Origin: a virus
DNA length: 64,000 nt
Direction: 5' to 3' (one strand)
IMG/VR virus record: IMGVR_UViG_3300018962_000001
Span: 124,001-188,000 of that record
Below, in pieces: positions 35,177 to 40,994 of the stretch; within the stretch, counting starts at the first letter, position 1; each line of letters opens with the position of its first letter. A program made the translations under genes and the position numbers. The notes under the pieces were generated by a model that was given only the letters and a program-made list of their open reading frames with translations, was not told the origin of the DNA and made no database searches.

Positions 35177-35262
35177 TTGACAGACCGCATATCTATGTTA
35201 TACTGTCATTATAATGTATAGTATATAGAGTATAGCATACAAAACCTATGCTACATTATACT
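35177..35262. promoter_or_regulatory. divergent control region: + promoter and operator-like inverted repeat
   Basis: On the + strand, TTGACA (35177-35182) and TATACT (35199-35204) are 16 bases apart. Downstream is very AT-rich DNA with repeated TATA/AGTATA steps. A 7-bp inverted repeat, TAGCATA at 35233-35239 and TATGCTA at 35247-35253, has similar outer flanks on both sides and a 7-base spacer. A repressor binding here could cover both directions. - strand -10 candidates (35220-35225 and 35229-35234) lack good -35 boxes. Confidence 0.6.
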
Positions 35263-35359
35263 CCCACTCCCGGCAGAATGCTAGACATTCGACAGATGAA
35301 TTCGGACATGGTTGGGTGTGGATTGGCTAGGCTAGGAGAGGCACGGTGAGGTCTGGCAC

Positions 35360-35393
35360 GGATGACTCTGCACTGAGTCCAATCCCTTCGGGG
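35360..35393 (+). other. hairpin unit H1
   Basis: The flank GGAT is followed by stem GACTC, loop TGCACT, stem GAGTC, then CA and ATCC that can pair back to GGAT. A second small hairpin follows: CCC, loop TTCG, GGG (35384-35393), a stable UUCG-type tetraloop in RNA. Confidence 0.75.
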
Positions 35394-35490
35394 TATCTGG
35401 GTATGGCATGGGAACGGTTGGGTCCGGTAAGGATCGGCTGGGAGCGGCAAGGTGTGGCAAGGTCGGGCTGGGCCGGGCAACGCAGGGCAC

Positions 35491-35531
35491 GGATGGCGGT
35501 GTATTCCGCCACCATTCCCCACCAGGGGAAT
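35491..35531 (+). other. hairpin unit H2
   Basis: The flank GGAT is followed by stem GGCGG, loop TGTATT, stem CCGCC, then ACC. The second hairpin is ATTCCCC and GGGGAAT around loop ACCA (35514-35531), a perfect 7-bp stem. Confidence 0.8.
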
Positions 35532-35605
35532 ACGAGGATGGCTGGGCGCGGGCATGGCGAGGCGTGGCAAGTCGAGGCTGGGCCGCGCTAGGTGCGGCAA
35601 GGCAC

Positions 35606-35644
35606 GGATGATCGTGGATTCGATCACCATCCCTCACACGAGGG
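35606..35644 (+). other. hairpin unit H3
   Basis: The flank GGAT is followed by stem GATCG, loop TGGATT, stem CGATC, then ACC and ATCC that can pair with GGAT. The second hairpin is CCCT and AGGG around CACACG (35631-35644). Confidence 0.8.
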
Positions 35645-35720
35645 TTATTTGGCTCGGATCGGTCAGGATTGGCTAGGTCAGGTGGGGCTGGGTGAGGCTT
35701 GGTTTGGTACAAGGAGCAGT

Positions 35721-36359
35721 ATGATGGCATCCAACATGATTCAAGCGACGGTTGAGATCCAGGGAACGAAGCCACTGTTGTGGCACGCCTTTACGCCCGA
35801 CAGCATTCCGGCGGACGGCAAGAAGGAAAAGACCGGGGTGGCGGGTAACGATCCCCAGGAATGGCGGCGATCCTTCCTGGCGGATCACGAAGGCCGCTTG
35901 TTTGTGAACCCGGAATACATCTTCGGCTGCCTGCGCGATGGCGCGCGACACACCAAAAAAGGCCGTGGATCGATTATGTCGAATGTGGCGGCAACGCTTC
36001 AGATCGTGGACGAGCGGATCTACACCGATCGCTATTTCCCACGCAACGGCGCGACTGGCCCCTTTGATCCGGCATCGGCGGATCGCCCGCCGATCGAGAT
36101 CACCGAGCCGGTTTATCTCGACGTGCGATCGGTGAAGAACCCGTCCACGAAAGGTCGGAACGTCCGCTACCGGGTGGCGGCGAGTCCAGGGTGGCGGGCG
36201 AGCTTTACGATTCTGTGGGACAAAACCATTGTCAGCCGCACCGAGATGGAGGCGGTCATTACTGATGCGGGCCGACTCGTCGGGCTGGGTGATGGCCGAT
36301 CGATCGGCTTTGGTCGATTCATGGTGGTGCCAGGGTCCATCACGTTTACCGAGGTCTAG
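35721..36359 (+). CDS. RAMP-like protein with C-terminal Gly-rich loop, 212 aa
   Basis: ATG 35721 lies 5 bases after AAGGAG; longer in-frame starts fall inside the pentamer array and are rejected. The N-terminus is a strand (IQATVEIQGTKPLLWHAF, residues 7-24, with His22). The C-terminus carries GLGDGRSIGFG (188-198), an exact match to the GhGxxxxxGhG loop of the RAMP superfamily (Cas5, Cas6 and Cas7), ending in strand RFMVV. RAMP proteins are RNA-binding ferredoxin-like folds; related phage proteins with a similar C-terminal 'G..GRF' motif are common and uncharacterised. It is flanked on both sides by hairpin-containing arrays and followed by an HNH gene. RNA or ssDNA binding is likely; hairpin recognition is a hypothesis. 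Confidence 0.7.
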   Translation: MMASNMIQATVEIQGTKPLLWHAFTPDSIPADGKKEKTGVAGNDPQEWRRSFLADHEGRLFVNPEYIFGCLRDGARHTKKGRGSIMSNVAATLQIVDERIYTDRYFPRNGATGPFDPASADRPPIEITEPVYLDVRSVKNPSTKGRNVRYRVAASPGWRASFTILWDKTIVSRTEMEAVITDAGRLVGLGDGRSIGFGRFMVVPGSITFTEV

Positions 36360-36369
36360 AGTCTTTCGA

Positions 36370-36425
36370 GGCGAGGCATGGTGAGGTGAGGTATGGGGTG
36401 GTTGGCGAGGTACGGCCTGGCAAGG
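36370..36425 (+). repeat. degenerate GGYNN pentamer array 2 (between RAMP-like and HNH genes)
   Basis: GG falls at 36370, 36375 and so on to 36400, then shifts back by one base and continues at 36404, 36409, 36414, 36419 and 36424: 12 units with one 4-base unit. The last unit merges with the AAGGAG ribosome-binding site (36422-36427) of the HNH gene. There is no hairpin unit in this short array. Confidence 0.85.
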
Positions 36426-36434
36426 AGTTTGAAC

Positions 36435-36752
36435 ATGGGCATGAAACGACAACCTCCGAAGATCTGGGAAGGAACCCGCAAACGAATATTCGAACGCGAT
36501 CGGGGGATCTGCCAATCTCCCCTGGCTCCACCCCTGTGTCAAGGGAAACGCGGCGAGTTAACGCTTGCCACGGCGCATATCGACCACCGGCGAAGCGGTC
36601 GGTTTGGCACGAATGCGGATAGCAACCTCCGGGTGCTCTGCCGCGCGTGCCACGTCCTCCGCGACGATCCGCGCCACCGAGGCATGATCGGCGGAGCCTT
36701 GCGCGACGGGATCATCCCTCCCCATTGGCGGGAGCTAACCTGGGGAGAGTAG
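36435..36752 (+). CDS. HNH endonuclease, 105 aa
   Basis: ATG 36435 is 8 bases after AAGGAG; the in-frame ATG at 36393 lies within the array. The motif is complete: C26 and C35, HIDH at 48-51 (H51 the general base), N64 in NLRVLC, and C69/C72/H73 in CRACH. The four cysteines can hold a structural zinc, though the first pair has 8 residues between (usually 2). HNH enzymes of this size nick or cut DNA; phage ones often assist packaging next to terminase, but this one is in an isolated island beside a RAMP-like gene. An active nuclease is expected. Target unknown. Confidence 0.88.
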   Translation: MGMKRQPPKIWEGTRKRIFERDRGICQSPLAPPLCQGKRGELTLATAHIDHRRSGRFGTNADSNLRVLCRACHVLRDDPRHRGMIGGALRDGIIPPHWRELTWGE

Positions 36753-36974
36753 ATGGGTCGTCCAAGGCACAGAACGGGTGCCGTGCGCCAGCTGCCGTGG
36801 CGCAGAGTCGTCACGGCAGCACGTGATGGCGGAATCATGGGGGCGGTGCTGGGAGGGGTGTTCTTTGGCCCTTCTGGCGCGCTGGTGACCAGCTTAGTAG
36901 GAGCGGTGGCAGCGGCGGCGGTTCGCTGGTATCGAAGCGTCAAGGCGAGAGGTCGCATGGGAAGGCATGGATGA
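36753..36974 (+). CDS. small basic membrane protein, 73 aa
   Basis: ATG 36753 directly follows the HNH stop (TAGATG) with GGGGAGAG upstream, so it is translationally coupled. A basic N-terminus (residues 1-24) precedes a Gly/Ala-rich hydrophobic stretch with small-residue spacing (GGIMGAVLGGVFFGPSGALVTSLVGAVAAAAV, quoted by position 26-57 in part), then a basic tail. This fits a short membrane protein, perhaps holin-like or toxin-like in shape; neither is claimed. Its last 30 bases already follow the pentamer pattern of array 3. Confidence 0.55.
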   Translation: MGRPRHRTGAVRQLPWRRVVTAARDGGIMGAVLGGVFFGPSGALVTSLVGAVAAAAVRWYRSVKARGRMGRHG

Positions 36975-37011
36975 TCGTGGATCGATCCCACTTCTCGGTT
37001 GGGCAAGCGAG
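36969..37011 (+). other. hairpin unit H4
   Basis: The flank GGAT is followed by stem GATCG, loop TGGAT and stem CGATC, then CCA. It shares its first 14 bases with H3. A weaker second pairing is CTCG (36994-36997) with CGAG (37008-37011). The stop codon of the membrane-protein gene (36972-36974) lies in it. Confidence 0.65.
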
Positions 37012-37066
37012 GGTCTGGCAAGGACAGGCAAGGCTTGGCTCGGCAGGGTCGGGTTCGGCTGGGCAA

Positions 37067-37091
37067 GGATACTGGTGTTTCCAGTACCATC
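37067..37091 (+). other. hairpin unit H5
   Basis: The flank GGAT is followed by stem ACTGG, loop TGTTT, stem CCAGT, then ACC and ATC. No clear second hairpin follows. Confidence 0.75.
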
Positions 37092-37147
37092 GATTGGGTG
37101 TGGCGGGGCGGTGGTAGGGTGGGGCTTGGCTTGGTCCGGCACGGCAG

Positions 37148-37187
37148 GGATGATGGTGTCTCCATTCCACCTCATGGTCGGGCGAGG
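37148..37187 (+). other. hairpin unit H6
   Basis: The flank GGAT is followed by stem GATGG, loop TGTCT and stem CCATT (one G-T pair), then CCACC. A second pairing is CCTC (37170-37173) with GAGG (37184-37187). Confidence 0.7.
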
Positions 37188-37240
37188 AGGGGCGAGGCAG
37201 GGCTAGGCGGGGCAAGGTGAGGCCCGGCAAGGTTCGGCAC

Positions 37241-37265
37241 CGATCCTCGTGTCATCGAGGCCACC
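37241..37265 (+). other. hairpin unit H7
   Basis: The flank CGAT is followed by stem CCTCG, loop TGTCAT, stem CGAGG, then CCACC. This is the only unit with C instead of G at the first flank base. Confidence 0.75.
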
Positions 37266-37327
37266 ACGGGGTATGCCGAGGCGTGGTAAGGTGAGGCTAG
37301 GCTGCGGTGAGGTCCGGCGAGACGGGG

Positions 37328-37358
37328 AACAGGACGGGTGCTGGTCACCCGTCCTGTT
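37328..37358. terminator. 13-bp hairpin closing array 3 at the tail-chaperone stop
   Basis: AACAGGACGGGTG and its exact complement enclose loop CTGGT. The - strand gene ends within it (TGA at 37345-37347). There is no T tract on either side, so it may be a bidirectional or rho-assisted terminator, or the last array element. Confidence 0.6.
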
Positions 37359-37794
37359 GATTCTCCGGTGCCTGGTCGGCGAACTCATCAACCTTGTTGG
37401 CACGTTTGTAGGCTTGCCAGAAGGCTGACTGCATCGGCGGCGGCGGCGGCGGGGCGAATGGATCTTGATAGACCTTCTCAAACGGCGGCAGCGCCTGCGG
37501 TTTCTTGCCACCGAACGCGGGTCCAAGGACGCGGGCCAGGGCGGTTTCGAGGGCCATAATCTGACTCATTTGCTGGTCCCAGCGATTCCGCGCGACCTGC
37601 TGGTACTCGCGATGGAGTCGCCGCCACCGCCAGCCCAGCACCTCCTCCAGGGGCAAATGCCGGGTTGCCACGATCTCGGTCACCATGTCGTCGATCAGGG
37701 TGCCAATGGCTCCTATGATGTCGAAGGCGAGTTGACCACCGTTGCGCCAGCTGGTGGTGGAGTCTTGGCCGGTTGTTGATTGCGCTTGCCCCAC
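37345..37794 (-). CDS. tail assembly chaperone frameshift extension (gpT-like), 149 aa or fused
   Basis: The frame overlaps the end of the upstream chaperone by 82 bases and is in the -1 frame relative to it, as in lambda gpG/gpGT. A nominal GTG at 37794 has poor ribosome-binding spacing, so expression as a fusion is likelier. The protein is helical (LAFDIIGAIGTLIDDMVTEI near residue 20), with EEVLGWRWRRLHREYQ in the middle typical of tail chaperone second frames, and a Pro run (CGG repeat) near the end. No canonical XXXYYYZ heptamer is seen; GGGCAAG at 37791-37785 is the nearest candidate. The tape measure, its usual neighbour, is displaced by the island. Confidence 0.7.
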   Translation of the reverse strand: MGQAQSTTGQDSTTSWRNGGQLAFDIIGAIGTLIDDMVTEIVATRHLPLEEVLGWRWRRLHREYQQVARNRWDQQMSQIMALETALARVLGPAFGGKKPQALPPFEKVYQDPFAPPPPPPMQSAFWQAYKRANKVDEFADQAPENQQDG

Positions 37795-38378
37795 AGCTCC
37801 ACCGCTTGCCGGGCGAGCGTGAAGTTTCCCAGTGCCGCTGCCAAGTCTTCGGACTGCCGGATGCGCCAGGCCAGTGCCTTCACAATCGGCGCGACCTTTA
37901 CATCGTCCTCCGACAGCTGCCGGAAAAACAACTCCGCCTCTTTCTTCTGGTGATCCTTGCCACCGAACAACACGATCGCGGCAATCCGCAAAAAGTGTTG
38001 CACATTGATGGTTGCAAGCAAGGCGAAGATCGTGGCTTCAAATGGCTGCGCCGACTGGACCTTGCCGTTCACCAGCGCTGTAAACGCACTGCCCAGCTGC
38101 CCGGCGAGGTATTTTTCAGCCCGCAACGACACGTCCCCAATCACATTACACAGTGCCAAGATCGCGTGAATATCGGGTTCTCCGATCTCAAAGACTCGTC
38201 CGCCAAAGGTGACTCGATAGTCCACCACTTCCTCGACCACCGCCTCCGTAGGCCCGTCCTCGGCAGCTGGTGGAAACAAGGGTTCATCGGGCGCAGCGAT
38301 CGGTTCCGATCCCCAGAGCGATTGGTCGTTGGGCAAGGGAGCCTGGCCCCCCAGGTCGAAGCTATTGCCGTCTGCCAT
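37713..38378 (-). CDS. tail assembly chaperone (gpG-like), 221 aa
   Basis: The gene lies directly downstream of the major tail protein on the - strand. It encodes an acidic, strand-then-helix protein: VDYRVTFGGRVFEIGEPDIHAILALCNVIG (about residues 50-80) leads into helices and a Pro-rich end TPPPAGATVVNSPSTS. Small acidic proteins that bind the tape measure during tail assembly occupy this place in siphophages. The -1 overlapping frame supports the assignment. Acts in the cytoplasm during tail assembly and is not in the virion. Confidence 0.75.
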   Translation of the reverse strand: MADGNSFDLGGQAPLPNDQSLWGSEPIAAPDEPLFPPAAEDGPTEAVVEEVVDYRVTFGGRVFEIGEPDIHAILALCNVIGDVSLRAEKYLAGQLGSAFTALVNGKVQSAQPFEATIFALLATINVQHFLRIAAIVLFGGKDHQKKEAELFFRQLSEDDVKVAPIVKALAWRIRQSEDLAAALGNFTLARQAVELWGKRNQQPAKTPPPAGATVVNSPSTS

Positions 38379-38390
38379 AGCGAATCCTTC

Positions 38391-39056
38391 TTAGGTAAGC
38401 TCAAACAAGAGTCCGAAGTCCGAGCCGTCCGTGACGCCGGGATCGGGCAGGATGTTAAAGCTAAACTCGTTCGTGGTCGTGCCACGCGATTGAATTTGGA
38501 AGTCTCCGGCGGAGGCGATCCGCGCTTTCCGCAAGAAGAACATGCGAATCTTGCCGGTCACATCATTTTGCTGGAGCACCACCAGCGGGCGCTCGATCAA
38601 GGCAGATGGCGCACCAAGCCCTACCCGTCGCTGCGCAGCGTTGGCGGGCGTCCCGCTCGGGTTTGCGGAAATCGCGGTGATCGCGCCGAGTGCCCACAAC
38701 CATTTCATACGGTCGAGACTGGTATCCATACTGGTCCCGCCGAGCGTCATGGCAAAGTTATTCGGACGACCGCCGCGCAGCGGATAATCGCGTTGATCGA
38801 TATTGATGCCGTCTTGTATATCAAAGCTGCGACCGAGCGTAATTCCATCCTCACTGGTCGCCCCGAAGTCATGATAGCCATCTTCCAGGGCGTAGCTCGT
38901 CAGATTCAGGATGTCCTCAATGTAGCGCGGCACCGCCTGAGTCGGCACCGGCGTTTCCGGCGCGACCGCGGCATAAACGAGGCGTGCCCCGCCTTGCCAG
39001 ATGCGCGCATCTGCGCTGGCATCAATACTAATGGCACTAACCAGTTGCGTTGCCAT
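38391..39056 (-). CDS. major tail protein candidate, 221 aa
   Basis: The gene precedes the chaperone pair and follows connector genes, the canonical place of the tail tube subunit. The sequence is strand-rich with a central glycine/asparagine segment (RGGRPNNFAMTLGGTSM near residue 92) and an end TTTNEFSFNILPDPG..FGLLFELT, consistent with the beta-sandwich tube fold. It forms stacked hexameric rings around the tape measure. No direct signature; assignment rests on order, size and composition. Confidence 0.7.
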   Translation of the reverse strand: MATQLVSAISIDASADARIWQGGARLVYAAVAPETPVPTQAVPRYIEDILNLTSYALEDGYHDFGATSEDGITLGRSFDIQDGINIDQRDYPLRGGRPNNFAMTLGGTSMDTSLDRMKWLWALGAITAISANPSGTPANAAQRRVGLGAPSALIERPLVVLQQNDVTGKIRMFFLRKARIASAGDFQIQSRGTTTNEFSFNILPDPGVTDGSDFGLLFELT

Positions 39057-39069
39057 CTACTCCCTCCTT

Positions 39070-39579
39070 CTAGTCCGTTGAGTCGGTGCCACTGGTCCGA
39101 CTTCCGCGACTTCCTGCACCAGTGGCACGGGGGGGAGTTCCAGGCGTGCTACCCGGTGTGGGATCGGCGGCGGTGCTCGTGTGGACCGTACCGGGTGCGT
39201 CCACACCGCCCTGCCCAACGCTTCCGCCGCCGCCGTGTGGCGTGGTTGCGCCCGTCGTCAGCGCGGCCCCCGACTGGAGATGCGCACTGATCTCCGCGGA
39301 GTAACGCTGCTCGGCAAGCCGCCGCTGTTTCGGCGACAACCCCCGCAGCGCTTCGTCCCGGCTGGGCGGCGGCGTCGCTTCCTTGATGTGAAATTTAAAG
39401 TCAGGATGCCCGCGGAGATACTCGGCCATGTCGCCATCCACCGGAACGGCGACACCCCGCGCAAAGGTCAGGTCATCGATCTCGACCGCATCGGCGTAAA
39501 AGTGTCGCCCGGCCACGAACTCAGCCAGGTAGCTTGTGGGCTGATCCTGGGTGGGCGCATCATCTTGCTGCTTTGGCAT
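39070..39579 (-). CDS. low-complexity hypothetical protein, 169 aa
   Basis: The start at 39579 (MPKQQDDAP) lies 5 bases after the stop of the gp10-like gene. Residues 15-95 contain a compact region (FVAGRHFYADAVEIDDLTFARGVAVPV then HPDFKFHIKEA); residues 105-169 are Gly, Thr, Ser and Pro rich and disordered. It sits between the connectors and major tail protein. Phages often have a small unknown protein here. Confidence 0.6.
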   Translation of the reverse strand: MPKQQDDAPTQDQPTSYLAEFVAGRHFYADAVEIDDLTFARGVAVPVDGDMAEYLRGHPDFKFHIKEATPPPSRDEALRGLSPKQRRLAEQRYSAEISAHLQSGAALTTGATTPHGGGGSVGQGGVDAPGTVHTSTAADPTPGSTPGTPPRATGAGSRGSRTSGTDSTD

Positions 39580-39583
39580 CGCA

Positions 39584-40093
39584 TTATCCCATCGTTCCCA
39601 GCGCATCGCGCGCCACCTGCCGCAAACGAGCGATCGTCTCGGCCTGCGTCCGCTGCCACGCGCGTTCAATAAATGGATTGGGCCGAGTACCGGGATGATT
39701 GACCTTCCGAAAGAAGTAGATCCCCCCGGTCCCAAACGGCGCATTCGGCCATTCAAACGCCAAGGCCCGGCCACGGCGCGATCGAATGACGTGAGGCGGT
39801 GATCCTTCCACGACCAGCGGGATCAGATCGGCATGCGGGCCTTCGGCAATGATTTGTGCTTGTGCCCGACCTGGCCCGAGCGAACGAATCCGATACGTGA
39901 TCGAATCGGCCATGTGCGGATCGGCCCGATTCGCCTCAGTTCGCACACCGCGCGGCGCTTCGGCACGCAGCGCCTCCACGACTCGCTCGGCTTCTTCCCG
40001 CAGCCGTTGGATCTGGGCACGCTCTAAACTGCTGGAATACCGGGCATAGCGACCTTGCGCATCGCGGAGTCCCGTCGTCGTCAGGGTAATCAT
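39584..40093 (-). CDS. HK97 gp10-like tail connector, 169 aa
   Basis: The start at 40093 overlaps the upstream stop as ATGA. The pattern fits the HK97-gp10/minor tail family: an N-terminal helix with AQIQRLREEAERVVEALRAEAPRG, then DSITYRIRSLG, GSPPHVIRSRRGRALAF near residue 105, and HPGTRPNPFIERAWQ close to the end. These proteins form the tail-terminator or head-tail connection. Signature P-NPF-ERA-and position make it secure. Confidence 0.8.
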   Translation of the reverse strand: MITLTTTGLRDAQGRYARYSSSLERAQIQRLREEAERVVEALRAEAPRGVRTEANRADPHMADSITYRIRSLGPGRAQAQIIAEGPHADLIPLVVEGSPPHVIRSRRGRALAFEWPNAPFGTGGIYFFRKVNHPGTRPNPFIERAWQRTQAETIARLRQVARDALGTMG

Positions 40094-40623
40094 CGCGTGT
40101 ACCTCACTTGCAGGCCGATCGTGGTTGATCCTCCGGCGAGCAGGCCCAACTCCGCGCCAATGTTCGGGCCGGTGTCCGGGCGCAGGCTCGATGCTTGGCC
40201 TTCGTCCACCGGCGGCGTGATCGACATGATCTCGTAGGGCCAGCGTGGCTCTGCGGCGAGGATCGTTTCCAGCAGGGCTTCGCCATACCGCCAGCCCATC
40301 AGGGTTGCTTCTCGTACAGTTGGTCCCAGGACCTGCCATTCCACCAGCACGCTGTGGAGCGCCAGCGCAATCTTCTGACTTGTCTGGCCCGGTAGCGGCG
40401 ACCGAGGCGCAGCGATCACGGCTACGCGCGGAAAGTCGTCGATAAACAAATCCAGCACGTTCTCCCGAAAGCCGAACGTGATCTCGGCAGGCGGGGGGAG
40501 CACAATCGGCTCACGGGCTGCCCAGCGCGTTTGCACCGTGCTCAGCCAGGTAGGCAGATCCGCGCGAATGGCCTCCTCGACGGCCCGCGCCACATACTCG
40601 GTTTGCAGCGCTGGTGTTGCCAC
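40090..40623 (-). CDS. head-tail connector / tail completion candidate, 177 aa
   Basis: The start at 40623 is coupled to the upstream stop. An N-terminal helix (residues 1-35) precedes strands around EITFGFRENVLDLFIDDFPRVAVIAA and a mixed region ending in TTIGLQVRYTR. Such alternating folds occur in tail completion and terminator proteins (gp17-like). Position immediately upstream of the gp10-like gene and between connector genes supports a neck role. No specific signature. Confidence 0.6.
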   Translation of the reverse strand: MATPALQTEYVARAVEEAIRADLPTWLSTVQTRWAAREPIVLPPPAEITFGFRENVLDLFIDDFPRVAVIAAPRSPLPGQTSQKIALALHSVLVEWQVLGPTVREATLMGWRYGEALLETILAAEPRWPYEIMSITPPVDEGQASSLRPDTGPNIGAELGLLAGGSTTIGLQVRYTR

Positions 40624-40994
40624 TAGCTCGGTCCTCCTCGATTCCGGCGAAGATGAATGTCCAGGCGATACACGATCCCCATCCCACCCTCGTCGTTGAT
40701 TCGCCGGATACCATATTCGCCTTCTGTGACCATCCGATCATGCACAACCGTTGCTTTATCAGCGGTCGTGACCACGGGAATCCCGGTGGGAACGAGCGCT
40801 GCCGGAACGTACACCAAGAAATCCACATCATCATGATCGGGATCAGTCTGAATCACCGCCGCGAGATCCTGCCACTCCGGAATAGGCACCCAGGTTCGCG
40901 TTTCGTGAACAAAGCGCCAGATCGTGACCGTTCCATTAAACGCTTCGAGGTCTTGGAGCAGGCCGAGGGCATCCTCATCCGAAATCAGGCCCAT
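40623..40994 (-). CDS. head-tail stopper candidate, 123 aa
   Basis: This small strand-rich protein (FNGTVTIWRFVHETRTWVPIPEW near residue 19; GMGIVYRLDIHLRRN near the end) begins 10 bases inside the upstream gene. The SPP1 gp16-like or lambda FII-like stopper folds are small beta-barrels of this size and lie in this position. Assignment is by context and predicted topology only. Confidence 0.55.
   Translation of the reverse strand: MGLISDEDALGLLQDLEAFNGTVTIWRFVHETRTWVPIPEWQDLAAVIQTDPDHDDVDFLVYVPAALVPTGIPVVTTADKATVVHDRMVTEGEYGIRRINDEGGMGIVYRLDIHLRRNRGGPS

Larger units (their letters stand above)
35310..35710 (+). repeat. degenerate GGYNN pentamer array 1 with three embedded hairpin units
   Basis: GG recurs every 5 bases on the + strand in long unbroken runs: 11 consecutive units at 35310-35364, most positions from 35411 to 35496, and 12 consecutive units at 35651-35710. 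The third base is mostly C or T; the last two are variable. The phase slips by one base only near 35411. Three hairpin units (at 35360, 35491 and 35606) interrupt it. It fills the leader of the RAMP-like gene, and the AAGGAG ribosome-binding site (35711-35716) follows the last unit. No exact repeat unit exists, so it is neither a CRISPR nor a simple tandem repeat. Confidence 0.9.
36944..37327 (+). repeat. degenerate GGYNN pentamer array 3 with four embedded hairpin units
   Basis: GG recurs every 5 bases with 12 consecutive units at 37012-37068 and 13 at 37176-37238, plus shorter runs at 36959-36970, 37097-37149 and 37280-37327. Four hairpin units (36969, 37067, 37148 and 37241) interrupt it, and it ends at a 13-bp hairpin. 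It begins inside the 3' end of the membrane-protein gene and ends at the stop codon of the oppositely oriented tail-chaperone gene. Otherwise the 370 bases hold no gene. Confidence 0.9.

Noticed and set aside
35673-36542. 289-residue - strand open frame opposite the RAMP-like gene
   Set aside because: It runs through pentamer arrays at both ends and lacks a ribosome-binding site; the + strand gene has clear motifs and signals.
35310-37327. CRISPR array
   Set aside because: There is no exact direct repeat and no uniform spacer length. The repeated feature is a degenerate 5-base period plus hairpins with different stems, so it does not meet the definition of a CRISPR array.
37773-39290. 505-residue + strand open frame opposite the tail chaperone and major tail genes
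   Set aside because: It is antisense to well supported coding genes, has no ribosome-binding site, and its composition is that of a shadow frame in GC-rich DNA.
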